Under the pieces are notes generated by a model. That model searched no databases, had not been told where the DNA came from, and saw only the letters and a program-made list of their open reading frames with translations. A program made the position numbers and the translations under genes. A stretch of 64,000 nucleotides of DNA from Gerris lacustris (lineage: Eukaryota; Arthropoda; Insecta; Hemiptera; Gerridae), in assembly GCA_951217055.1 (NCBI GenBank), contig OX578277.1:109186514-109250513 (forward strand), in the 5' to 3' direction. Shown in pieces: positions 35,701 through 47,700 of this stretch. Positions within the stretch are counted from its first letter, which is position 1. Each line of letters opens with the position of its first letter.

Positions 35701-38700
35701 TTTTTTTATTTATCCTAAAAGTGTGAGCTAGAAGATTGTGAAAGAAAATTTTTGGGTTTTTGACTGCCAGTATTTTTTTTTAACCCATAATAAAACAAAT
35801 TTTATTTCTTGAAAAACGCATATTCATATACAAGAGTAAAATGATGTTATTTAACTATGTTTCATCTAAAGTTGTTAAAATATATCAATTTACTCTTGAA
35901 TTTAAATTTTAAATGCCAAATCTAGGCCTACAAGAAATAAATCAATTAGTTTGTCCATGTCCTTCGCTTTTAGTTCAACTTCATTTGTCAAAGCAAGTGG
36001 AGATTCATCTGCTAAACTAATTTATTTTTCTAAAACCTTGCTTACTTTTGACTTCAATGTGCTAGTGACAGATTCAATATTTCTCTTTGCATAGCTTGAT
36101 TTGCTGAGTGGCGCTAGTCCGTGAAGTTTAAATGGGGATTCCCCTAAATTTTCTATGTTTGAGTTTAGTTCTTCCAATGTCTCTTGTATCGAAATAGATT
36201 GTTTTAAGTTGATGAGCTCTTCACTATCACTGGCTATTTCTTCGGTTTCACTGTCATCATCCAATATTGTATCCAATAAGGATTTTATATTTTTTTTATT
36301 TATCCTAAAAGTATGAGCTAGAAGATTGTGAGAGAAAATTTTTGGGTTTTTGACTGCCAGTATTTTCTTAACCCTTTAAATTTATTTCTTGAAAACGCGT
36401 ACACATTAATCATGTACAAGAGAGTAAAATTGTGTTGTATCAATCTAGGTTTCATCCAAAGTTATTAAATATTTATATGAAAAATTTACCATTAATTTTA
36501 GAATTATTTAAGTGTAATATTATCATTTACGCATGCTGCTTGTTCCTACTTGAACTAGGAATTCAGGATTTAACACGAATGCCCCCCTCCACCTCCTTCA
36601 CTTATAAGTTTTATTTGGATTATGGGTGAGTGAATATTGAACTTTGATATGGTTTATTACAACATTTCTAGTTCTTTAAAGTGAAAGTTAAAACATTATT
36701 TTATTTATTAGTTTAAAATTTATTTCAAAATAAAATCACTAAGTTTATTTTTAATTTTTTTATTTGTACTATTATATTTTATATACATAGAATTATTTTT
36801 GTAATTTTACTTGGCTACTGATTATACGTAAAAGTTTTTGAAGTGTATTTATTAAAATGTCTGCTGACCAACCTGAACAGTGTAGTGTTGGAAAAGGAAA
36901 TGGAACTGATTGATTGCCATACGTTGATTTATACACAACAGACAAAGCTGATCAATATTGCATCGTTGGAACAATCGGAAGTTAATTTATTAAGTCTGAG
37001 AAGTGGGGTGCGTGTAAAACAATTAATTTCTGTCTGTGAGCATCATAAACAATTTTTCTTAAACAAGTTTGAGGAATACCAAAAAATTCTGTATCGATCC
37101 ATTTCAATCTCACAAGAAAAAATATCAAAATCTTTACGAGTGATTAGTTTAGAACTCTCTGAAAAAATTAACAATTTAAAAAAGAGGGTAAAGCCAATCC
37201 CTGGACAGAAAATATGTGATGTGTGTAGACAAAAACTAAGTAAACATGAAACAATATCAGATGATGACAGTGAAACCGAAGAAATAGCCAGTGATAGTGA
37301 AGAGCTCATCAACTTAAAACAATCTATTTCGATACAAGAGACATTGGAAGAACTAAACTCAAACATAGATAATTTAGGGGAATCCCCATTTAAACTTCAC
37401 GGACTAGCACGACACAGTAAACCAAGCTATGCAAAGAGAAATATTGAATCTGTCACTAGCACATTGAAGTCAAAAGTAAGCAAGGTTTTAGAAAAATAAA
37501 TTAGTTTAGCAGATGAATCTCCACTTGCTTTGACAAAAGAACTTGAACAAAAAGCGAAGGACATGGACAAACTAATTGATTTATTTCTTGAAGGTCTAGG
37601 TTTGACATTTAAAATTTAAATTCAAGAGTAAATTGATATATTTTAACAACTTTAGATGAAACATAGTTAAATAACATCATTTTACTCTTGTATATGAATA
37701 TGCGTTTTTCAAGAAATAAAATTTGTTTTATTAAGGGTTAAAAAAAAATACTGGCAGTCAAAAACCCAAAAATTTTCTTTCACAATCTTCTAGCTCACAC
37801 TTTTAGGATAAATAAAAAAATTTAAAATCATTGGTTACTGAAGTGCCTTTTACTTTAAATTGCATTTTAAAATTTCATGTTTTTTCTTAAAAAAAAAACG
37901 ATTAAATACAGGTTTGAGCTAAGATTTACTGAAGCAATCAAGAGATACGTTTAAAGAGTTAAAAAGAAAAATTCAAACTATTTTCATCTCATTAAATAAT
38001 CATACATATGTATTTTTTTTAAAGAATTTTCAATTTGCATTATAAAAGTATGCAGTGCTTTTCATTTACTTAGAAAGGAATTAAAAAAACTAGAATAATC
38101 TCAGAGCAAGGAAGGGGTAAAGGGAACAATACTATAGAATATGGTTCTCAAAAAGTGGTTCATTATGCTACACCCCTATACTAAACCTCTCAAGCGGCAG
38201 TTTGGTGAAACAGTATCGATATCTCGATAAAAACTCGAAATTTATCTGAATTTTTATTTTTGTTTGTTGGCAGCACTGTGGAATCATGTGAATACATTTT
38301 GTCAATACTACAAGGATGGCTTCCAAGGCTCTCTAGGACATCAGCTGTGGATATTTATGCCTGACCATGATGTTATGAAGGTACTTTCCCTAATTATCTA
38401 TTTATTTTGTGGGTTTTCAATTTATTTATTTTATTTTAATATAACAACTTGCATAGTTCACTACATATAGTGGTATAAGACCTTTTGGACCAAGCTGTCC
38501 ACAGCTTGGTGGTCCTGCAATATAATTATTATTATACTTGTAAATAAATTAATTACTTTCTATGTTGGAGGATTTCCCCTTAATTTTAAAGGAGGATTTA
38601 AACCCTGCCTGCGAACGCTGGTAAATGAAAGGAAAGAGGGGGGGGGGGGGTATTGTGGACTGTGAACAATACTTTAATTTACTTTTGGAATTTGGCATCC

Positions 38701-41700
38701 GGTAAGGTGACAGAGGACACAAAATCTAAGTTCGTCTGGAAGGTAAGATTAATTCTATAGATTACCTGGAACTTTCCAGTCCTGGGAGTTAGATGGTGAA
38801 GTGATGATTGGTGATGCACGAAACCGACGGAACTTTAAAAACATAAAATAAAATGATACTTAAACACATAAAATTATAGACTTGCGGTGAAACTATATTG
38901 CAGCTTATCGATATTGCGGTTGGCGGTGAGTGCGATTACAACACACAGCAGTCGAACACTACCTGATCCAACGCCAGGCCGGTCCGGAAGGGAAACGTAT
39001 CCCCACCAGGGCGGAAGCCAGATGCCTGGTTCACATGCGAACCACTAGGAAGCGGCCATATGCAGAAACCAGGCTATAAAAGCCCTAGAATATCTAAACC
39101 TTCCAGACTCTGCCAAATAAATAATTATTAACAATTCACCATGTGTAATATATCATACTAGGTATAGAAGAAATGTTAAGAATATTAGCAAAGTAGACAA
39201 AGTGGTGTATCAAAAATAAAATAATAATTTAATCAGAGAAACAAAAGTTGAAAATCAATAGCCAAAATACTGAACCTGGAAGGACGATTTATGCAGTAAA
39301 CTACAAGTTTCTGAGGAAGCAGGAAATTTACAACAACAAAATATTGTGGCACATAATTCCACGTGGACCTTCACATACGCATCTATTCTAAGCTACGGCT
39401 TGCATTCAAAGGATTCTGAGTAAGAACGAGTCAGCAAAACAGATTTATATCTGCTCGGATAATTAATAGGGTACAAAGTATTTGGCTATTGGATTGGCTT
39501 GGTAGATTAACTGGCCAAGCTTGGTTCCAATGTAATTTCTTCTATCCCGGAACCAGTGGTAGGTATATCTCACTGCATTGTGAAGGGACTCTTTATAGAA
39601 GTCTTTGTTTTTTTTTTTCCTTCCGCTTCAGCAGCTATGACCATTAGCGGGAACTACTTCCCAGTACTAGCTATTTATCTTTTGGTAGATTCTTAGATCA
39701 TAATAATAAAATCTTGTTTTAAAGTTCATTAAACACTCTCACATTCTTTATAAAGTTGAGAACGTCAGCACCACGCCCTGATCCGATAGCAAACACAGAC
39801 TCCAATGATTCTATATTATATTTGTCACGGTAGGATTTTAGTGCTGGGCAATTTAACATAATATGTCTAACATTTAAAATTTCTTTTTGACATTGTGGGC
39901 ACACAGGAGGATGATGGCCCAAAAGAAGGTGTTTATGTGTCAGCAGAAGTCTTTGTTAAGAGATTTTCAAAGAACCTAGAAAACTGCTCGTCTAAGTTGT
40001 TTATTTCAGGACCCCATCTCATAAAGTTACTAAGACAATATTGGTCTTAAACATGGACACTTGTCCCCTTATGTCTGAATTTGTAACTGATCATTGTCGT
40101 TTCAACCGACACTTGCAGCTGCTAGGCTTGGTTGAATGTCCCACCTGTCGGCTGTGTGGAGAGCAAGATGAAACACGTACTCATCTACTAAGCTGCTGCC
40201 CAGCGATGGCTCGTCTTAGATGGCAAACCTTTGGAATGCCAATAGTTTCATTAGAAGAGTTTAAGGGTTGCCTCTGAACAGACTCCTGATTTTGACATTT
40301 TTATGTTTTGGCTGTGATACATACCTCGAAAAGCGTTATGTTACACGGATGGGGAAAATATAGAATCAAGGTTTCAGGAAGGTATAGGAGGTGTTGAGTC
40401 TGCCCACTCTTGGTAGGGATAGTTTCTCCCACTACCGCGCTTGGTACCGCTGTCGCTAGGGCGCCCCCTCCCCAAGCGAGTCTAAAACGCTGTACAGTGT
40501 ACTAGGAGAATAGAAAAAGTAGGAGCTAACTGCACTCGTTTACATCGCCCCTTAGAGGTCGGCTGACTTATGATTAGGAATGATTGGTTCGTTCAAGGAC
40601 ACCCTCTCCTCCATCCCTATCACACTCCGTCCCAAGATGTGTAGAATATACTTATACTGCAGTGTAGTATATTCTACACATCTTGACTCCGTCCATTATT
40701 CCGTCTGGCACACTTGATAATACTCAATACTCTATTATTACCCCCCCCCCCCCTCAACTACAACTTCTGTTTAAAGCGGACCTCACACGGTCAATATATT
40801 GACTCAATATTTTATTTCTGTCAATATATTGACCGTGTGAGGGGTTTATTGAAGAAATATTTGTCGTTGTCAATATATTGACGGACCTTCAATTAAAATC
40901 AAACTTATTTGATTTTTATTGAAGCTCCGTCAATATTTGGTCGTATTGTAGCGTTGTCAGTGGCAACTCGTGAAAACTTTTTCCAAAACAAACCTTTAAG
41001 CGGATTTCTTTCATTAAATTTCTTTCAATATATTGAAGGAAATTATATTGACCGTGTGAGGTCCTCTTAACTGCTCTGATTTGCAACAATGTAACTCTTA
41101 GAATTTTATTCCTAATAAACTAATTAATTAATTAATTAAAAAAAATTTTTTTTTTTGCTTTATTGTATTTTATTTTTTTTATAGGTACTATAATGTTTTG
41201 CATTTATTATAAAAATACGGGTGACGAAGCTAAAAGATTACTCCTTAATAAACTGGAAAAGAAGAAAAGTACTTTCTTTCATCGTGCACAACATATGTTC
41301 GATTAAATTCCTAATTTACAAACGCAAAAATCTGCTCGGTCAATTTTTTTTTTACATTTTCATGTCTATACTTTGGCACATAAACTCGATAAGCTTTACC
41401 AAAATATGACACGAGAAAGCGTTACACAAGCATTACCAAAAAACGATATCAAAAAGCATTACATAAAAATGTCTCGCTGGCTTGCAGACTCGAATGCAAG
41501 CATTTTCTTTTTTTTGTGAGTCTGTTGAAATTCTGGAAGGATTTTGGAAACTCTTGAAGGATCTGGAAGAGAATTATTCTTCATCTAACCCGTTTGCTAA
41601 ATGGTCTCACATATGTGGTCTTCGTCTCTGGGTTTAAACCCACCAAATTCCTTACTTTTTTATTTCTTCTTCTATTTATTTTCTTAAAATTAATATTATA

Positions 41701-44700
41701 ATTACTATTATTTATTTTTTCAATTTATTTATTTTAATTGTTGCAGGAAGTGTTAGCTAATCAAGAAGTAGTTGAAAAGAATTTCATTTATCAGTTCCTC
41801 AACTGTATCACTGATGGAGTCTTCATTGCACCAGGTCACAGTTTATTCTATAAATCACTTTCTGAAATTTTATTTTACTTTATTTAATTAAAGAAAATTA
41901 CACTAGTTGATTTAGGAAAAAAATTAAATGAATAATTTTAAGAAAATAAATGATTTAAGAGAAGCAATTACTAAAATTCGTTGACTCAACCTCAGGATTT
42001 TGTTCCTGATTCTATTTTTTGATTGGAGTAGACATTTTATAGTCCAGGAAATAGAGTGTTAAAAAGTATCTGACTAAGTAAGTTTGTCTGCTGGACATAG
42101 CTTGGCAATTGACATTGGAAAAAAAAAAAAAAAAAAACCTATATAGTGGAGAGTGGTCATGTCCTAATGTTCTATCTATTTTATTGGACAATGTGATTTT
42201 CATGATCCTGAGTTTAAAATTACTTAGTTAACCAAAATTTTAGTTGATGTTAGTTTGTCACTTGATTGGTTACTTCTTTGATTTGGAGTAATATTTTAAT
42301 TATTAACTTATCAAGTGACAGACTAGGATCAACTTGATTTTCATTCTACTGTCTAATTTTGTACTCAGGATCATGAAAATCACATTGTCCACCATAATGA
42401 TCAAAAACAAGTTAGAATTCAGGATTTTAAAATCCTAAGCTCTCACTGGCACCTGCATATGCAATACATGCTCTAAACGTTTACACAGACTCTTACACAA
42501 CACATCTAAATTCAACTTGCAAAGCCAAGTACTCATCTATAACACAGTAATAAAACCAATATGGACGTATGGTATAGAACTCTGGGGTTACACCAAACCT
42601 TCCAATTCCTACCCCATCCAATCACTCGAATCCAAGATCCTAAGAAAAAAATAGACATGGGCCGACTGTGGCTTACTCTTACTTAAGACTCAATACAAGG
42701 TATTACACACATAAGAGGGGAGAAGAGTGAGTCCAAAGTGGGGGAACAAGGCGCGAAGGGAACCAACCTATCCAAGGCCAAGCTAACATGCCTATAAGGA
42801 CGGTAAAAACTCCAGATTAAACAAGACTAAACTATGCAAGAATGAAGTACCTCCTGCAACGGCCTAGTTTCCTGCTAGCAGTGGAACTCTTTTCGACTTT
42901 CTTCGGCCCTACGAAGCGCGGTAGGGGAAGGCACTACAGCTCGAGACTGGATTACACACCTCCTATAGCTGTCTAACTCCCTGTTATACTTTTCTGAGTT
43001 TTTAAGCTAAAAGTAACGTAACACTTTTTGAGTTATGTTCCATAGCCTAAACATGAAAATGTCAATAGATATGTCCCCTAGAAAATAGCTGATGCCCCCT
43101 TTGAAGTTTCTAATTTGTCCTTCATAATGACCTCAAAGTACCTTTTGTCCGTAAACTAGCCATTTCCAGATACAAATCCAGTCCAATAGTCCACCATGGC
43201 TACTTTCTTTCCCTCATCTTTCTTCTCTGAAATATTTTCCCCTCTTGTGCCAGTTGATTAAAGTGGATAACCTTGGGTTAATTTGTTTTAATAGTGTAAC
43301 AAAATAATTTTTATTGAATTACTTGATCAAATTAATGAAATTTATATAAATTTATGTTGATGAGGACACAGTGATACCTATCTTCAAATTAGGCATTTTT
43401 GAGATACTGTGAAAGCTCATATGATCGGTATTTCAGCAATCCCATCATTAAGAACACATCAAGGAGGAAATACATTTTTTGGGTAAAAAAAAAAAACTTG
43501 AGTTATCTTTTAAAAAAAATGTCTCAGAGTGTCACCATCACTATCTATTAATTTGTATTTCAGGTTACAAATGGCGTATGCTAAGGAAGAGGCTGAACCT
43601 GACATTCAGTGCAAAGCAGATAGAATCTTACATGGAGGCGGTGAATCATCATTCTGAGATATATTTAAACAAGGTCGTCAAGAAGATATCTCAGGAAAGC
43701 AAATTTGTCGATATTCAGCCGTACATCTCTCGATACTTCTTTGACATTATGACAAGTTAGTAAAATCATAATGCGTCCAATTTAAGTAAGATAGTAAAAT
43801 TTAATTGCATTGCTTACATATACTGCCCCTAATTAGTGATTCCTGAATGAAGAGCATCTAAGACCACCTTCTTCTTGCTGTTCGTCTAACTAATTTTTCC
43901 AAGCCACTGCAACATTGTTTCTTCTTCTTGATTGTTGTTTTCTTTCATAAGTATTACATACCTCTATTTGATTTAAACAAGTCGTACAACAACAACCACA
44001 ACTAACATAATTGTTTAAAATGCTTCTGCAGTAAATAGTAGTGGTTGTGATTTTATGGTATTTATTCATAATGGAGATAAACAAGTAAAGATAGTATAAA
44101 TTAGAACCCACATAATACTGCCTTGAACATAAACAGGATAATTGGAAGGGTTTAAAAACGGTTCATTCAAAATAATGACAATTTTTTTTCTCAAAAAATC
44201 AAGCCCCAGGATGATTTTCTTCATCCTTCATTCTTAAATGGCCAATTTAAATGAGAATGACCCAAAAACAGGCTTTATATAAACCTGATGAATATTATTA
44301 TGTAAGTGTTAAAAGATTAATATATTTTGATGATTGTTTTAGAAACTCATTTTGGTGTTGAGACTGATGAACAAGTGAGCAACAAGCATAAAGTCCCTGA
44401 AATTGCTTCTAAGTAAGTAACATTTATTTTATTAAACATTTTTCAAGATTCAAACATAATGTTTCTCCACAACTTGGCTTATTTATTAAGATGAATAATT
44501 CGATAAAAACTCAGTATATTATTACCAAAGTATAAAATGAATATAAGTATTTTTAAAAAAGTATATAATTTATCAAAAGACAAAAATTTTAGAGTGGAAG
44601 AACGTTGGAGTGTGTAGCATCTGTCACGGATCGAAGATTTAGTTATTTCACTACGTTTTTATTAGCTTGCTTTCTTGTTTGTTTGCCCGGTACAAATCTG

Positions 44701-47700
44701 GCAATCGATTTCTAACTAACTTCACCATTTGAAACTTTTAGAATAGCTCAGAACACGATTACAATACATTATTTTAACACTTTTAGCCATCTTTCAGGAG
44801 AATTTAATTCTTATTCAGCAAATTTTGCTGTATGGAAAGTTAGTTCGGAAAAAATCCCCAAGTTATTTTATTTGTTTTGACCTATCCCATATTTACAATC
44901 TTCATTTTGACGGGTTTCAAATTAGTGATTTATGACAGAAAATTTAAAAACGTAGTGTATAAAAAGTTCTTTTATCTCGCAATTATTCTTTATTTAACTG
45001 AATAATTGCCATAGTTACGAATATTCAAATGTTTGCTTGATTATAATTTAATATTGAAAAGAGTTGTCTTGTTGTCAAATAAAAAGGATTTAAGAAGATA
45101 CGTGAGTTTTATCTGGATTAAGTCTCGACGGCATCAAAGAACTCAAATATATTTAAAAAAAATATAGTCAGTGAAACTCTAACCTACTAAGTTTTTGAGG
45201 CCACGCCACAGGCTGTGGAGTACCTAGACCTGCCAAAGGGCACATCATATACAACTAAATGATGTAGAGATGGCATGGGGGTTTGTTTGTTGCGCCACCA
45301 GCTTTATAAACCTTACAATTGCCATTCACATGCAGTTTTTTGCCCCTTCACTTAACCCTACAGTGCAAGGGTTGGGTCTGTCAGACCCAGGGTTTCACAC
45401 TCATTAGCAAAACACTGATAAGGGAGGTTTGTATAACACCATCCTCTCCCATACCTTCAAGTCAAACTTTCCTCAGTTCAGTACCACATTTTAAACAAGT
45501 CACATAATTTTTTTCTATCTATTTTTTTACCTCAAAATTACCCCCTGGGTCTGTGAGACCCAACTCCGTCTACTCATGTAAGAATTTTTTTTTATAACTC
45601 GTAACACAATTTTATTATATATTATATTCGTTAATAACTCTTCATGTTTTAATTTTATTTATTTGAACACTTTCATTATTTATTTATAATTTACATTTTT
45701 TGATCGTTAATTTAGTTAACTTTTTGTAAAGGGAGAAAAAATATTGCAATTACTCTCCTGGCAGGAATGTTATTAGAATATTGGTAAAAAATACTTTAGA
45801 AATACCGGGAAAAAATACTTTGGATTAAATTTGTGCCGTCCAAACCTCAAGACCCTAATTAAAGGGGGAAATGTTCATATTACACTGACCGCAAATCTCG
45901 TTATTCTTGCAAAAAGTGCAATATGCTTAGAGAATTTGCAATTTATATGCCAAGACTGTGGAAATGAAATTTTTTGATCATACTAAGTTCCAATATTGAT
46001 AAATGACACTTATTTTTACAAAATTCTTTTTGATTTTTTTAAATGTATTTGTTTTTTATGTTGGACAGTAAAAATTAAAAAATTAGAAGTCACAAAAAAT
46101 ATTTTTTTTTTCTAATGTGATTTTATTGGTATATTGCATTCAATATTTTTGTTACTAATAAATAAAGATTTTTTCTATACTAAAAAAAAATAAACCATCT
46201 TAAATTATTTTTAAAAAATTGGGCCTGACAGACCCAACCCGTGCACTGGTGTGATTTTTTTTCACCCGTGCACTGCAGGGTTAAGCAGTTACCATATATA
46301 TGGGGATGCTGAGTGAACACAAGCCCGGTCTGGGAATTGAACCCAGATCAGTGGTCACCCATACAAATGGTAACCACACTCAATGCTGAGAGCCAACTTC
46401 TCTCCTATCTGAGACACCAAGGCCCTCACAAACCCCCAGCCAAATTATCTCACTTAGGGAAGAGAATTGATTTCAATTTTCTGATATTAAGTTTATTGGA
46501 GAAAAAAATTATTTACTCCTAAAATTTTATCTTACTTGGTAATGCCGGGTTTACATGATCCAAGTAACTATTGATCAAATCAACTTGGTCCAAGTAACTT
46601 GATCAAATCAACTTGGTCCAAGTAACTTGATCAAATCAACTTGGTCCAAGTAACTTGATCAAATCAACTTGGTCCAAGTAACTTGATCAAGTCAACTTGG
46701 ACCAAGTAACTTGATCAAATTCACTTGGTCCAAGTAACTTTGATCAAATTCACTTGGTCCTAGTAACTTTGATCAAATCCACTTGGTCCAAATAACTTTG
46801 ATCAAATCAACTTGGTCTAAGTGTTTGTGGAACTTTGAAGTAAGGTTTTCACGATCCAAGTATACTTGGTCCAAGTAGTGGAAATTTGATACAATATAAA
46901 GTAGAGATTAAAATTTTTAAGTTTTTGGTAGTATTCATACTACGGAAAGATTAAATTTTACTTTAAATCAAATTAGATATTCATATTTTACGATTTTGGT
47001 AGTATTCATACTACGGAAAGATTAAATTTTAATTTAAATCAAATTATAATTATTATTAACTACGGGAAACAGACAGAGAAAAATAGACTCCAGCGGCGGG
47101 ATTTGAACCACCGGCCTCTATATTTCCAGTATAGTGCTCTAACCAACTAAGCTACGCAGGAGAATGATTTTCTCTGACGTTAATGATACCTTTACCCAAA
47201 TTTAAAGCTTTCAATTTTTCCACAAGTCTGAAAAGTCAACATTAATGACAAAGAACTAGACTGAGAAATAACGCTAAAATTTCATCTTTCCGTAGTATGA
47301 ATACTACCAAAATCGTAAAATATGAATTTCTAATTGATTGTACGAGGTACAGGTACTAATTGGGTACTTTATAATTATAAGCGTTATTTCTCAGTCTAGT
47401 TCTATGTCATTAATGTTGACTTTTCAGACTTGTGGAAAAATTGAAAGCTTTAAATTTGGGTAAAGGTATCATTAACGTCAGAGAAAATCATTCTCCTGCG
47501 TAGCTTAGTTGGTTAGAGCGCTATACTGGAAATATAGAGGCCCGTGGTTCAAATCCCGGCGCTGGAGTCTATTTTTCTCTGTCTGTTTCCCGTAGTTAAT
47601 AATAATTATAATTTGATTTAAATTAAAATTTAAATCAAATTATAATTATCAATAACTACAGGAGACATACCGAGAAAACTGAAATGAATCTGTATCGGTA

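Larger units (their letters stand above)
35573..37952. mobile_element. 2.4-kb inverted-repeat element carrying a CxxC frame
   Basis: 35573-36258 is the near-perfect inverse of 37250-37952 (arms about 690 bp), with about 990 bp between. A third partial copy of the arm (GTATGAGCTAGAAGATTGTG) sits at 36303 in the same direction as the left arm. The arms hold the last part of the frame at 36843 plus its 3' flank, so a unit and a 3' piece of it are joined tail to tail. Confidence 0.85.
31973..38273 (+). other. P450 intron 1 (6.3 kb), filled with transposons
   Basis: GT at 31973 and AG at 38272-38273. It holds a family-2 fold-back element, a TTAA element, a hAT element and the CxxC inverted-repeat element, all annotated separately. 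33456-34354 and 37960-38273 show no recognisable gene; the former has a poly-C tract near 33800 and AT-rich repeat-like sequence. Confidence 0.8.
47030..47632. repeat. Large inverted repeat with a tRNA-like gene in each arm
   Basis: Arms of about 235 bp: 47030-47270 matches the inverse of about 47390-47632, from AATTATAATTATTATTAACTACGGG through the tRNA-like unit to TTTAAAGCTTTCAATTTTTC. The spacer has one copy of ACTACCAAAATCGTAAAAT, whose inverse also lies left of the element at 46925-47010. Confidence 0.85.

Noticed and set aside
47088..47567. Functional tRNA-Ser(GGA) pair
   Set aside because: No long variable arm, mismatched T stem, and location inside a transposable inverted repeat argue for tRNA-derived sequence.
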